From Stenotrophomonas maltophilia (GTDB taxonomy: Bacteria > Pseudomonadota > Gammaproteobacteria > Xanthomonadales > Xanthomonadaceae), in NCBI RefSeq assembly GCF_004684085.1, contig NZ_SRHZ01000056.1, forward strand, positions 29,534-93,533: a DNA stretch of 64,000 nucleotides. The letters are read 5' to 3'. The first letter of the stretch is position 1. Each line of letters opens with the position of its first letter. Below the pieces are notes generated by a model. The model worked only from the letters and a program-made list of their open reading frames with translations, was not told the origin of the DNA and did no database searches. This document shows, one piece after another, positions 8,657 through 17,452 of the stretch. A program made the translations under genes and the position numbers.

Positions 8657-9499
8657 ATGGACAGCACCGCTACCACCGCCATCGATGCCCGCATTGAACG
8701 GGTCTGCCGCCACCTGCAGACCAGCCTTGACGAGCCTACGCTGCAGGAGCTGGCGGACATTGCCGGCTGCAGCCCGACCCGGCTGCACCGGCTGTTCAAG
8801 CTGGCCACCGGATTGACCCCGAAGCAGTACGCTGCGGCCCTGCGCGCCGACCGCCTGCGCACCGGGCTTCAGCAGCAGGAACGCATCACCGACGCCTTCC
8901 ACGATGCCGGCTTCGGCTCCAGCGGCCGCTTCTACGAGAACGCACCGAAGTTGCTGGGCATGACGCCGAAGCAATGGCGTGCCGGTGGTCGCGGCGAAGT
9001 CATCCACTTCGCGCTTGCCCAGAGCTCGCTGGGCAGCGTGCTGGTGGCCAGCAGTGCCACCGGCGTGGTCGCGATCCTGCTCGGCGACGATCCGGAGTCG
9101 CTGCTGCAGTCACTGCAGCAACGCTTCCGCCAGGCCGAGCTGGTGGGTGCCGACAGCGGCTATGAGCAGCTGGTGGCACAGGTGGTCGGCCTGGTCGAGG
9201 ATCCCTTGCGGGGCGCCACCTTGCCGCTGGATATCCGCGGCACCGCCTTCCAGCAGCGGGTGTGGCAGGCACTGCAGCAGATCCCGCTTGGACAGACGGC
9301 ATCGTATGCGGATATTGCCGCACGCATCGGCGCGCCCCGCTCGAGCCGTGCCGTAGCACGCGCATGCGCAAGCAACCCGCTGGCGGTGGCAGTCCCCTGC
9401 CACCGCGTGGTGCGCCGCGACGGTGACCTGTCCGGCTACGCCTGGGGCGTTGCGCGCAAGCGCGAACTGCTGCGCCGGGAAAAGGCCTCGACTGCCTGA
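8657..9499 (+). CDS. Ada-like fusion: AraC-type HTH plus O6-methylguanine-DNA methyltransferase
   Basis: 280 residues. Residues 10-110 form an AraC-type DNA-binding domain (LQELADIAGCSPTRLHRLFKLATG and a second HTH ending TPKQW). Residues 115-275 form the alkyltransferase domain with the PCHR active site (Cys248) and the DNA-reading region IGAPRSSRAVARA. It transfers methyl groups from O6-methylguanine to its own Cys. It lacks the N-terminal zinc/phosphotriester domain of E. coli Ada, so methylation of that site cannot be its activation switch. The start at 8657 gives an exact domain beginning. Two SMAG repeats follow. Confidence 0.92.
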   Translation: MDSTATTAIDARIERVCRHLQTSLDEPTLQELADIAGCSPTRLHRLFKLATGLTPKQYAAALRADRLRTGLQQQERITDAFHDAGFGSSGRFYENAPKLLGMTPKQWRAGGRGEVIHFALAQSSLGSVLVASSATGVVAILLGDDPESLLQSLQQRFRQAELVGADSGYEQLVAQVVGLVEDPLRGATLPLDIRGTAFQQRVWQALQQIPLGQTASYADIAARIGAPRSSRAVARACASNPLAVAVPCHRVVRRDGDLSGYAWGVARKRELLRREKASTA

Positions 9500-9500
9500 A

Positions 9501-9560
9501 GTGGGTGCCAACCTTGGTCGGCACGCCCAGCTTCTGGTAGGTGCCGACCTTGGTCGGCAC
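9501..9560. repeat. Two SMAG-type palindromes, direct tandem
   Basis: GTGCCGACCTTGGTCGGCAC at 9541-9560 is preceded by GTAG (9537-9540), the mark of Stenotrophomonas SMAG repeats. A diverged copy, with GTGG in place of GTAG and one base change, lies at 9501-9524. They sit between convergent genes and may help terminate or stabilise transcripts. Confidence 0.85.
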
Positions 9561-9572
9561 ACCGCCAAGCCC

Positions 9573-10598
9573 TCAATCCAGCTTCACCACCAGCTTGCCG
9601 AAGTTGCGCCCCTGCAACAGCCCGAAGAACGCCTCCGGCGCATTCTCCAGCCCTTCCACCACATCCTCGCGGTACTGGATGCGCCCACCGCGCAGCCACT
9701 GCGGCATCTCGCGTTCAAAGTCCGGCCACAGATGGTTGAAGTCGTGAACGATGAAGCCGCGCACGGTCAGGCGCTGGCGCAGGATCTGGCTGAACAGTGC
9801 CGGCAAGCGGTCCGGGCCAGGCTGCTCGACGCCGCGCTCGTTGTAGGTGGCAATGGTTCCGCACACCGGAATGCGGGCGAAGTCGTTGAGCAGCGGCAGC
9901 ACTGCATCCAGCACGTGCCCGCCCACGTTCTCGAAATACACGTCGATACCCGCGGGAACCGCTGCGCGCAGCTGCCCGGCGAAATCAGCAGCGCGATGAT
10001 CCAGTGCGACATCCACGCCCAATGTCTGCAGGTAAGCGCGCTTGGCTTCGCCACCGGCGATGGCGACCACGCGCGCACCCTGCAGCTTGGCCAGCTGCGC
10101 CACGGTCGCGCCGACCGGCCCGGTCGCCGCGGCCACCACCAGTGTCTCGCCTGGCTTCAGGCGGGCGATTTCATGCAGGCTGGAATAGGCGGTGAAGCCG
10201 GGCATGCCATACACGCCCAGCGCCGTACTCAGCGGCAGCCCGGCCGGATCCAGCCGACGTCCCAGTGCCTTGGCCGGCAGCACCGCGTGGGTCTGCCAGC
10301 CACCCGGCGCCAGCACCAGCTCACCTGCGGCCACGCCCTCGGCATTGGACTGCAGCACCTCGGCCACGGTCTGACCTTCCATCACCGCCCCCACTGCCAC
10401 CGGCGCAGCGTACGACGGGCCCTCGTCCATGCGTCCACGCATGTACGGGTCCAGCGACAGGTAGCGGTTACGCAGCAGCACCTGGCCATCTGCCAATGCC
10501 GGCAGCGCGGCCTGCTCCAGGCGGAAGTTGGCTGCACTCGGCGCGCCCTGCGGGCGCGACGCCAGCACGATGCGGGAGGTGGTCGAGGAATCGGACAT
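9573..10598 (-). CDS. NADP-dependent oxidoreductase, MDR superfamily (CurA/leukotriene B4 dehydrogenase-like)
   Basis: 341 residues. The N-terminus (NRYLSLDPYMRGRM) and the cofactor region AATGPVGATVAQLAKLQGARVVAIAGG are typical of zinc-free medium-chain enoyl reductases such as curcumin reductase CurA. IDVYFENVGG and the C-terminal GKLVVKLD also fit. It reduces alpha,beta-unsaturated carbonyl compounds with NADPH, probably as detoxification. Length is normal for the family. It stands alone, downstream of no obvious partner. Confidence 0.9.
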   Translation of the reverse strand: MSDSSTTSRIVLASRPQGAPSAANFRLEQAALPALADGQVLLRNRYLSLDPYMRGRMDEGPSYAAPVAVGAVMEGQTVAEVLQSNAEGVAAGELVLAPGGWQTHAVLPAKALGRRLDPAGLPLSTALGVYGMPGFTAYSSLHEIARLKPGETLVVAAATGPVGATVAQLAKLQGARVVAIAGGEAKRAYLQTLGVDVALDHRAADFAGQLRAAVPAGIDVYFENVGGHVLDAVLPLLNDFARIPVCGTIATYNERGVEQPGPDRLPALFSQILRQRLTVRGFIVHDFNHLWPDFEREMPQWLRGGRIQYREDVVEGLENAPEAFFGLLQGRNFGKLVVKLD

Positions 10599-10863
10599 GC
10601 CAGGTCTCTGCTGTTGCCAGCATCAGGAAAGGACTGCCGACACTACGCCGCGGCGATCCCCGATGGCGGCCACGAAAACAGCGTTCCATTGCCCGGACCT
10701 GCGCGGGTCCGGCGCAGCCCTTGCCTTTGCAGCTTTGGCGATCTCGGCGACCTGCTGATTTCCATCGCAGACGATGATCGACTGGCCCCGCCCTGCCCCA
10801 CAACAGAGGATCAAGCACTTGCGAGGGCGCAGACGGCAATGTGAAGATTTTTTGCCAGAATGC
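10599..10863. other. Intergenic spacer upstream of the reductase and tRNA-Phe promoter
   Basis: No coding frame with a plausible start is seen. It contains a 7-bp GC hairpin (10693-10712) without a T-run, and presumably the reductase promoter; no clear boxes were found for it. Confidence 0.4.
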
Positions 10864-10892
10864 TTGCCGAAGGCCGCGGACCTCCGTAATAT
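10864..10892 (+). promoter_or_regulatory. Promoter of the tRNA-Phe pair
   Basis: TTGCCG at 10864-10869, a 17-base spacer and TAATAT at 10887-10892 lie 39 bases before the first tRNA. Confidence 0.65.
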
Positions 10893-10931
10893 ACGCGTCC
10901 TTGGCAGCGACCTCGCTGCAACGAAACACGT

Positions 10932-11007
10932 GGCCGAGTAGCTCAGTTGGTAGAGCAGGGGATTGAAAATCCCCGTGTCGGCGGTTCGATTCCGTCTTCG
11001 GCCACCA
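10932..11007 (+). tRNA. tRNA-Phe(GAA), copy 1
   Basis: 76 bases with encoded CCA. Acceptor GGCCGAG/TTCGGCC; anticodon stem GGGGA/TCCCC with loop TTGAAAA gives GAA, which reads UUU and UUC. It is identical base for base to copy 2, 150 bases downstream. Confidence 0.96.
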
Positions 11008-11014
11008 CTTTCGA

Positions 11015-11042
11015 AGGCCTGCAGAAATGCGGGTCTTTATTT
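11015..11042 (+). terminator. Weak terminator-like hairpin after tRNA-Phe copy 1
   Basis: AGGCCTGCA pairs with TGCGGGTCT using G-T pairs, followed by TTTATTTTT. It is a degraded version of the hairpin after copy 2, so the duplication included the terminator. Read-through into copy 2 is likely. Confidence 0.55.
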
Positions 11043-11081
11043 TTCCGGAAACCGGGTTTGATCACGGTTGCCGCACAATTT

Positions 11082-11157
11082 GGCCGAGTAGCTCAGTTGG
11101 TAGAGCAGGGGATTGAAAATCCCCGTGTCGGCGGTTCGATTCCGTCTTCGGCCACCA
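11082..11157 (+). tRNA. tRNA-Phe(GAA), copy 2
   Basis: Identical to copy 1, with encoded CCA and the same anticodon. No convincing promoter of its own was found in the 74-base spacer, so it is probably co-transcribed with copy 1. Confidence 0.96.
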
Positions 11158-11164
11158 TCTTCAG

Positions 11165-11193
11165 AGACCTGCAGAAATGCAGGTCTTTTTTTT
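11165..11193 (+). terminator. Intrinsic terminator of the tRNA-Phe pair
   Basis: A perfect 9-bp stem AGACCTGCA/TGCAGGTCT with a GAAA loop is followed by eight T. Confidence 0.9.
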
Positions 11194-11207
11194 GGCTGCG
11201 GCCTGCC

Positions 11208-11354
11208 ATCCACGCATGGCGTGGATCTACCTGGCACTGACGCCCTCCGCCATCCACGCACGGCGTGGATCTACCTGGCACTGACGCCTTCCGCCATCCA
11301 CGCATGGCATGGATCTAGCACTGATGCCTTCCGCCATCCACGCATGGCATGGAT
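11208..11354. repeat. Array of four SMAG palindromes (minus orientation), period about 44 bp
   Basis: Units start at 11208, 11252, 11296 and 11336. The first two read ATCCACGC followed by a complementary GCGTGGAT and CTAC, the reverse of GTAG. Spacers between units are nearly identical (CTGGCACTGACGCC...), so this is a tandem duplication of palindrome plus spacer. The last unit is truncated. Confidence 0.85.
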
Positions 11355-11446
11355 ACATGCCAGCCCACCGCTGCCTGGTTGACGAAAAATTTACATCGCC
11401 GCGCGCCGTGCCACCTACGCTCCAGACTCCTGCCTGGAGCCTGCCG

Positions 11447-11998
11447 ATGCATCTGCGCCCCGCCCTGCTCGCCTGCCTGCTGCTGGCCGCGCTGCCGGTG
11501 ATCGCCGCCGAGCCGGTGCGCGCGGTCGACACACTGGACATCGACCGCTACGCCGGCCAGTGGCACGAGATCGCGCATCTTCCGGTGTCGTTCCAGAAGC
11601 AGTGCGTCGGCGAGATCACCGCCAACTATGGGCTGCGCCGCGATGGCCGCATCAGCGTGACCAATGCCTGCCGCAATGGTGACGGCGAGCGTGTGGTCGC
11701 CGAAGGCGTGGCACGCCCGGTGGCGGGCCACCCCGGGCAGTTACAGGTGCGCTTCGTTCCCGACTGGCTGAGCTGGGTGCCCCTGGTCTGGGCCGACTAC
11801 TGGGTGCTGGCGCTGGACCCGGACTACCAGTGGGCATTGGTCGGCGAACCCGATCGGAAGTACCTGTGGATCCTCTCGCGCCTGCCGGAGATGGATCGCG
11901 CCCGGTTCGAACAGTTGAAAGCCAAGGCTGAAGCGATGGGCTACGACCTCAAGCCACTGCGCCTGATGGCCCCGCTGCGCGATACGCCCGCCGACTGA
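11447..11998 (+). CDS. blc: Lipocalin family protein (Blc-like)
   Basis: 183 residues. A signal peptide (MHLRPALLACLLLAALPVIAA) is followed by the lipocalin hallmark GxW in DIDRYAGQWHEIAHLP, then VTNACRNGDGERVVAEGVA and WVLALDPDYQWALVGEPDRKYLWILSR, the standard bacterial lipocalin order. It binds a fatty acid or lysophospholipid and acts in the periplasm or outer membrane. E. coli Blc is a lipoprotein; here the only signal-peptide Cys is early and not in a lipobox, so this copy may be soluble. The start at 11447 was chosen for the signal peptide. Confidence 0.9.
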   Translation: MHLRPALLACLLLAALPVIAAEPVRAVDTLDIDRYAGQWHEIAHLPVSFQKQCVGEITANYGLRRDGRISVTNACRNGDGERVVAEGVARPVAGHPGQLQVRFVPDWLSWVPLVWADYWVLALDPDYQWALVGEPDRKYLWILSRLPEMDRARFEQLKAKAEAMGYDLKPLRLMAPLRDTPAD

Positions 11999-12160
11999 AC
12001 CGCCCCGCATCCGGCGCACCACACGCGCCCGATCCAGCGCCACGCACGCCCGGCCGCCATCTTCACGCGCTACCCTCTGCGACGGGTCGCCACAGGCGAT
12101 CCAAACGACCATACGCCGTAGTATGCTTATCCAACGCACCCCTCCAGAGGACTTGCGCCC

Positions 12161-12637
12161 ATGCTCCACCGCTTCCGTACCGCCTTGATCGTCCTGTGCA
12201 CCCTCGCCCTTGTTGCCTGCAACAACGGCATCGTCAAGCGTGTTTCGGAACCGGCGGCCAGCCTGCAGCAATTGACCGTGCGCGCCGACGGCAACTGGAC
12301 CGTAGCCCTGCGCCTGCAGAACTACAGCTCAATGCCGATGACCTTCGATGACGTCACCCTGGCCCTGACCGTCGGCGACACTGAAGCCGGCACCCTGCAG
12401 GCCAAGCCGGGCATCTCCATCGGCGGCACCTCCGCCGACGTCATCAATGTCGACCTCGTGCCCAGCTCGGCCGCACGTCTGGTGGTGGCCGACGCGCTGG
12501 CCGGCAACCGCACCCTGGCCTACGGCCTGAAGGGAACGGTGGCGGCCACGCCGCAGGAAAAGAAGCAGCGCAGCTTCGACATCAGCAGCCGCAGCACTCT
12601 CAACCAGGCGCCGGGCCTGCCAGGCGTGCTGCGCTGA
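12161..12637 (+). CDS. LEA type 2 / WHy-domain lipoprotein
   Basis: 158 residues. The lipobox LVAC places the lipidated Cys at residue 20. The mature part (LTVRADGNWTVALRLQNYSSMPMTFDDVTLALTV, then GISIGGTSADVINVDL) has the beta-sandwich pattern of LEA14-like water-stress domains. It probably sits in the periplasm, anchored to a membrane, with a protective or envelope-binding role. The ribosome site AGAGGA lies 12 bases before the start. Confidence 0.75.
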   Translation: MLHRFRTALIVLCTLALVACNNGIVKRVSEPAASLQQLTVRADGNWTVALRLQNYSSMPMTFDDVTLALTVGDTEAGTLQAKPGISIGGTSADVINVDLVPSSAARLVVADALAGNRTLAYGLKGTVAATPQEKKQRSFDISSRSTLNQAPGLPGVLR

Positions 12638-12702
12638 TCCCCGCCTTCCACTGTGGCGCCCCGCGCCACGCCCCCTGTCCCTGATCAAATCGAGACGCAC
12701 CG

Positions 12703-14493
12703 ATGAGCAGCTATACCGCCCCGCTTTCCGACCTCCGTTTTGGCCTGCATGACGTGCTCAAGGTCGAACCCCTGTTCGCCCGCCTGGGTTTCACCGACGC
12801 CACCGCCGACGTGGTCGATGCCGTGCTGGAAGAAGCCGGGCGCTTCAGCGCCACCGTGCTGGCCCCGCTCAACAGCGTCGGCGACGAGATCGGCTGCGTG
12901 CTTGATCAGGCCAGCGGTGAAGTAACCACGCCGCCCGGCTTCAAGCAGGCTTACGACCAGTTCGTCGATGGCGGCTGGACCGGCCTGACCGCCTCGCCGG
13001 AGCTGGGCGGCCAGGGCCTGCCGCACACCCTGGGCGTGCCGCTCAACGAAATGATCAACGCCGCCAATCTGGCGTGGGGCAACTTCCCGCTGCTCTCGCA
13101 CGGCGCCATTGAAGCACTGAAGCAGCACGGTGAGGCCTGGCAGCACGAGGCGTTCCTGAAGCCGCTGATCGAGGGCCGCTGGACCGGCACCATGTGCCTG
13201 ACCGAACCGCATTGCGGCACCGACCTGGGCCTGCTCAAGACCAAGGCCGAGCCGAATGCCGACGGCAGCTATTCGATCACCGGCACCAAGATCTTCATTA
13301 CCGCCGGCGAGCACGACCTGACCGGCAACATCGTGCACTTGGTGCTGGCCAAGCTGCCTGACGCGCCCCCGGGCGCCAAGGGCATCTCGCTGTTTGTCAC
13401 CCCCAAGTTCAAGGTCGACCGCGACGGCAATGTCGGTGAGCGCAATGCACTGCGCTGCGGCTCCATCGAACACAAGATGGGCATCAAGGGTTCGGTCACC
13501 TGCGTGATGAACTTCGATGGCGCGCAGGGTTATCTGGTCGGCCAGCCGCACAAGGGCCTGCAGGCAATGTTCACCATGATGAACACCGCGCGCCTGGGCG
13601 TCGGCCTGCAGGGCATCGGTCTGTCCGAGCGTGCTTACCAGAACGCACTGAAGTACAGCCGCGAGCGCCTGCAGTCGCGCTCGCTGAGCGGTGCCAAGTT
13701 CCCGGACAAGCCGGCCGACCCGATCCTGGTGCACCCGGACGTGCGCCGCATGCTGCTGACCATCAAATCGCTGGTGGAAGGCAGCCGCCTGCTGGCCCTG
13801 CACGCGGCCACCCTGATCGACGTCGCCCATCACGCAGAAGATGCCGGCGAGCGTGAGCGCGCCGACACCCTGGTGAGCTTCCTGACCCCGATTTCCAAGG
13901 CCTGCCAGACCGAATGGGGCATCGAGAACACCTACAACGCGCTGCAGTGCTTCGGCGGCCACGGCTACATCCGCGAACACGGCATGGAACAGCTGGCCCG
14001 CGATGCGCGCATCACCACGCTGTATGAAGGCACCACCGGCATCCAGGCGCTGGACCTGATCGGCCGCAAGACTGCGTCCAGCCAAGGCGCCGGCCTGAAG
14101 CTGATGCTGGCCGAGATCGAGGCCTTCGCCAAAGCCAATGAAGGCAACGAAAGCCTGGCCGAGTTCATCGGCCCGCTGCGCGCCAAGGCCGCCGAGTGGG
14201 GCAAGCTGACGATGGACGTGCTGCAGCGTTCGGCCGCCAACCCGGACGAACTGGGCGCAGCCAGCTACGACTACCTGTTCTATTCCGGCTACGTGGTGCT
14301 GGCTTACTGGTGGGCCCGCAGCGTGGCCGCCGCCGATGCCAGCGCGCACGGCGCAGCATTCGCCCAGGGCAAGCGCGAGACCGCACGGTTCTACTTCACC
14401 CGCGTGCTGCCGCGCACCCTCAGCCACGCCGCCGCCATCCAGGCCGGTGCCGCCCCGCTGATGGCAATGGACGACGAACGCTTCGGCGCCTGA
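12703..14493 (+). CDS. Acyl-CoA dehydrogenase, long form with C-terminal extension
   Basis: 596 residues. The N-terminal helical part is followed by the FAD-binding core (MCLTEPHCGTDLGLLKTKAEPNADGSYSITGTKIFIT) and the C-terminal helical core (QCFGGHGYIREHGMEQLARDARITTLYEGTTGIQALDLIGRK), plus an extension of about 120 residues as in DmdC/FadE5-type enzymes. It oxidises an acyl-CoA thioester to the 2-enoyl-CoA and passes electrons to ETF. Chain-length preference cannot be read. It stands alone; a SMAG palindrome follows the stop by 12 bases. Confidence 0.92.
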   Translation: MSSYTAPLSDLRFGLHDVLKVEPLFARLGFTDATADVVDAVLEEAGRFSATVLAPLNSVGDEIGCVLDQASGEVTTPPGFKQAYDQFVDGGWTGLTASPELGGQGLPHTLGVPLNEMINAANLAWGNFPLLSHGAIEALKQHGEAWQHEAFLKPLIEGRWTGTMCLTEPHCGTDLGLLKTKAEPNADGSYSITGTKIFITAGEHDLTGNIVHLVLAKLPDAPPGAKGISLFVTPKFKVDRDGNVGERNALRCGSIEHKMGIKGSVTCVMNFDGAQGYLVGQPHKGLQAMFTMMNTARLGVGLQGIGLSERAYQNALKYSRERLQSRSLSGAKFPDKPADPILVHPDVRRMLLTIKSLVEGSRLLALHAATLIDVAHHAEDAGERERADTLVSFLTPISKACQTEWGIENTYNALQCFGGHGYIREHGMEQLARDARITTLYEGTTGIQALDLIGRKTASSQGAGLKLMLAEIEAFAKANEGNESLAEFIGPLRAKAAEWGKLTMDVLQRSAANPDELGAASYDYLFYSGYVVLAYWWARSVAAADASAHGAAFAQGKRETARFYFTRVLPRTLSHAAAIQAGAAPLMAMDDERFGA

Positions 14494-14505
14494 GCCATCC
14501 CGCCA

Positions 14506-14528
14506 GTAGATCCACGCCATGCGTGGAT
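14506..14528 (+). repeat. SMAG palindrome
   Basis: GTAG at 14506 is followed by ATCCACGC and GCGTGGAT arms, 12 bases after the acyl-CoA dehydrogenase stop. Confidence 0.85.
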
Positions 14529-14542
14529 GAGGGGTTGGATGA

Positions 14543-14736
14543 GGGGTCAGAGCCCTTTCCTGCGGAAAGGGATCCGACCCCGATCTGGCAACCGCGCGAC
14601 CATCCATCTGGAGAAAAGCCCCCTTTTTGTTAAAGGGGGCGCGCCAAAGGCGCGGGGATTAGGAGGAATGCGCGGACCTGAATCTTGCGATTTGGGTATC
14701 GCCCTCCAGGCGATACCCAAATCGCAATGATTCAGG
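14543..14736. repeat. Hairpin cluster ending in a 27/28-bp inverted repeat
   Basis: Four consecutive inverted repeats are present: GGGGTC...GACCCC with inner CCCTTTCC/GGAAAGGG (14543-14581); GCCCCCTTT/AAAGGGGGC (14618-14640); GCGCC/GGCGC (14641-14653); and a long repeat with arms 14677-14703 and 14709-14736, identical except for one extra base, separated by 5 bases. The last arm ends 17 bases before the HNH start, and TATAAG follows at 14737. No reading frame is conserved. It may be a composite of REP-like elements or a structured RNA. Confidence 0.65.
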
Positions 14737-14753
14737 TATAAGCTGTTCTCCCG

Positions 14754-15419
14754 ATGGAGACAGACACTACACGCTTGGGTCTGATCGAAGCCGGAGCCCC
14801 GATTTCTGCTCCGGGCGCCGAAGCATCGCCCAACGCCACGACGCTGCATCGCCCCGGTTCGGTCCGGCTGCTCTCGCTTGATGCCCACGGACGCGTACTG
14901 GACTGGATCACCTGGCAGGATGCCGCCTGCCTCTATGCCCGCGAAGCGGTGGCCTGGACCCTCGGCGATCCCTGCCTGCATATCCACGGCGGCATCAACC
15001 GCTTCAGCGGCCTGCAGAGCGGCATGGACCTGCACCCGATCATCGCCGCCCGCGGCCACGCCCGCTCCCGCGCGATCGACCCCACGCCGAACCTGACCAA
15101 CCCCGCCCTGTTCGCCCGCGACGCCCACCTGTGCATGTACTGCGGCCAGCAGTTCGGCCGCCCCACACTCACCCGCGACCACGTCATGCCATTGTCCAAG
15201 GGCGGCCTGGATTGCTGGGAAAACGTGGTCACTGCCTGCTTCCACTGCAACTCGCGCAAGAGCGACCGCACCCCACAACAGGCCGGCATGCCACTGCTGG
15301 CGGTGCCCTACCGGCCCAGCTGGATCGAGCATCTGATCCTGTCCAACCGCAACATCCTGGCCGACCAGATGGCCTTCCTGAAGGCGCAATTGCCCAAGCG
15401 GTCAAAACTGAGCACCTGA
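14754..15419 (+). CDS. HNH endonuclease family protein
   Basis: 221 residues. After a variable N-terminus, the HNH core reads CMYCGQQFGRPTLTRDHVMPLSKGGLDCWENVVTACFHCNSRK. Two CxxC pairs could hold a structural zinc, and the DH...N...H/N residues form the nuclease site. McrA-like HNH proteins cut DNA, but chromosomal single-copy relatives often have no known role. No methylase or modification gene is next to it, so a restriction system is not supported. A hairpin cluster lies directly upstream. Confidence 0.85.
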   Translation: METDTTRLGLIEAGAPISAPGAEASPNATTLHRPGSVRLLSLDAHGRVLDWITWQDAACLYAREAVAWTLGDPCLHIHGGINRFSGLQSGMDLHPIIAARGHARSRAIDPTPNLTNPALFARDAHLCMYCGQQFGRPTLTRDHVMPLSKGGLDCWENVVTACFHCNSRKSDRTPQQAGMPLLAVPYRPSWIEHLILSNRNILADQMAFLKAQLPKRSKLST

Positions 15420-15521
15420 ATCGCCGAAAATGCAACCCTCACCGTCCTGTCACGGGCGGCGGCGTTTGCTTGCCCCACCCCCGTTTGAGGGCGAAAATGG
15501 GCGTTCAGAACAAGTGCGAAC

Positions 15522-17432
15522 ATGATGATCGACTCTGCCCGCTATCCCCGCCTCGCGCGCATCCAGACACCGGATGACCTGCGCACGTTCGACGAATCCG
15601 AATTGACGGCGGTCGCCGATGAACTGCGCGCCTACCTCATTGAATCGGTAGGCAAGAGCGGCGGCCACTTCGCCGCCGGCCTGGGCGTGATCGAACTCAC
15701 CGTGGCCCTGCACTACCTGTACCAGACCCCGGTCGATCAACTGGTCTGGGACGTCGGTCACCAGACCTACCCGCACAAGATCCTCACCGGTCGCCGCGAC
15801 GAGATCCACACCGTCAAGCAGAAGGACGGCGTTGCGCCGTTCCCCAAGCGCGAGGAAAGCGACTACGACACCTTCGGCGTCGGCCATTCCTCCACCTCGA
15901 TCTCGGCGGCGCTGGGCATGGCCATCGCCCGCCAGACCGAGGGTGACGATCGCAAGGTTGTCGCCGTGATCGGCGATGGCGCGATGACCGCCGGCATGGC
16001 GTTTGAAGCGCTGATGCACGCCGGCGGCATGGAGCCGGAGCCGAACCTGCTGGTGATCCTCAACGACAACAACATGTCGATCTCCGAGGCCGTCGGCGGT
16101 CTGACCAAGATGCTTGGCCGCGCCACCGGCAGCCGCACGCTCAATGCGCTGCGCGAAGGCGGCAAGAAGATCCTGGGCGACAAGAAGAACAATCCCGCGC
16201 GCTTCGTGAAGCGCTGGGAAGAGCACTGGAAGGGCATGTTCGTGCCGTCCACGATGTTCGAGGAAATGGGCTTCCACTACACCGGTCCAATCGACGGCCA
16301 CGACCTGCCGGCGCTGCTGTCCGCATTGAAGACGCTGCGCGCCTCCAAGGGTCCGAAACTGCTGCACGTGATGACCACCAAGGGCAAGGGCTACGAGCCG
16401 GCCGAAGGCGACCAGATCGGTTACCACGCGGTGGGCCCGTTCGATCCGGACAAGGGCCTGGTGGCCAAGGCCGGCGCCAAGAAGCCGACCTTCACCGATG
16501 TATTCAGCGACTGGCTGTGCGATGCCGCCGCCGCAGAACCGCGTCTGTACGGCATCACTCCGGCGATGCGCGAAGGCTCCGGCCTGGTGCGTTTCAGCAA
16601 GGAATACCCGCAGCGCTATTTCGATGTGGCGATTGCCGAGCAGCACGCAGTCACCCTCGCCGCCGGCATGGCCACCCAGGGCGGCAAGCCGGTGGTGGCG
16701 ATCTATTCCACCTTCCTGCAGCGTGCGTACGACCAGCTGGTGCATGACGTGGCCATCCAGGACCTGGACGTGCTGTTCGCGATCGACCGCGCTGGCGTGG
16801 TCGGCCCCGACGGCGCGACCCACGCCGGTAATCTCGACCTGAGCTTCCTGCGCTGCGTGCCGAACCTGGTGGTGATGGCACCGTCCAACGAAGCTGAGTG
16901 CCGGCAGATGCTCAGCACCGGCCTGCAGCACCCGGGCCCGGCCGCCGTGCGCTACCCGCGCGGTACCGGCACCGGCGTTGCTGCCGGTACCGACCTGTCC
17001 ACCCTGCCGATCGGCAAGGGCGAGCTGCGCCTGCAGGGCAGCCGCGTCGCACTGCTGGCCTTTGGCAGTACCGTGGCCGCGGCCGAACAGGTCGGCCGCG
17101 AACTGGGCCTGAGCGTGGTCAACATGCGCTTCATCAAGCCACTGGACCGCGAACTGGTGCTGGCCGTGGCCGCCCAGCACGAAGGTCTGGTGACGATCGA
17201 AGACAACGTGGTGGCCGGCGGTGCCGGTTCCGGCGTCGGTGAGCTGCTCAATGCCGAAGGCGTGCTGCGCCCGATCCTGCACCTGGGTCTGCCCGACAGC
17301 TACCAGCACCACGCCAGCCGCGAGGATCTGCTGGCAGAAGCGGGTATCGATGCGGCCGGCATCCGTGCGGCAGTGCTCAAGCGTTGGCCGCAGTTGGCAA
17401 CAGGGACCCCGCCGCTCAGCGCGGCGGGCTGA
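15522..17432 (+). CDS. dxs: 1-deoxy-D-xylulose-5-phosphate synthase
   Basis: 636 residues, normal for the family. The thiamine-diphosphate motif is present as [10 protein letters not shown]...[10 protein letters not shown], preceded by [19 protein letters not shown]. The central pyrimidine domain has [14 protein letters not shown] and [17 protein letters not shown]; the C-terminal domain ends the enzyme. It condenses pyruvate with glyceraldehyde-3-phosphate, the first step of the MEP isoprenoid pathway. Starts at 15522 and 15525 are both possible (ATGATG). It is single-gene and followed by a tandem palindrome array. Confidence 0.97.
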   Translation: MMIDSARYPRLARIQTPDDLRTFDESELTAVADELRAYLIESVGKSGGHFAAGLGVIELTVALHYLYQTPVDQLVWDVGHQTYPHKILTGRRDEIHTVKQKDGVAPFPKREESDYDTFGVGHSSTSISAALGMAIARQTEGDDRKVVAVIGDGAMTAGMAFEALMHAGGMEPEPNLLVILNDNNMSISEAVGGLTKMLGRATGSRTLNALREGGKKILGDKKNNPARFVKRWEEHWKGMFVPSTMFEEMGFHYTGPIDGHDLPALLSALKTLRASKGPKLLHVMTTKGKGYEPAEGDQIGYHAVGPFDPDKGLVAKAGAKKPTFTDVFSDWLCDAAAAEPRLYGITPAMREGSGLVRFSKEYPQRYFDVAIAEQHAVTLAAGMATQGGKPVVAIYSTFLQRAYDQLVHDVAIQDLDVLFAIDRAGVVGPDGATHAGNLDLSFLRCVPNLVVMAPSNEAECRQMLSTGLQHPGPAAVRYPRGTGTGVAAGTDLSTLPIGKGELRLQGSRVALLAFGSTVAAAEQVGRELGLSVVNMRFIKPLDRELVLAVAAQHEGLVTIEDNVVAGGAGSGVGELLNAEGVLRPILHLGLPDSYQHHASREDLLAEAGIDAAGIRAAVLKRWPQLATGTPPLSAAG

Positions 17433-17452
17433 GGCCGATCATCACTCCGTGG

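Noticed and set aside
14754..15419. Restriction system built on the HNH protein
   Set aside because: No methyltransferase, specificity subunit or defence gene is next to it; dxs follows directly.
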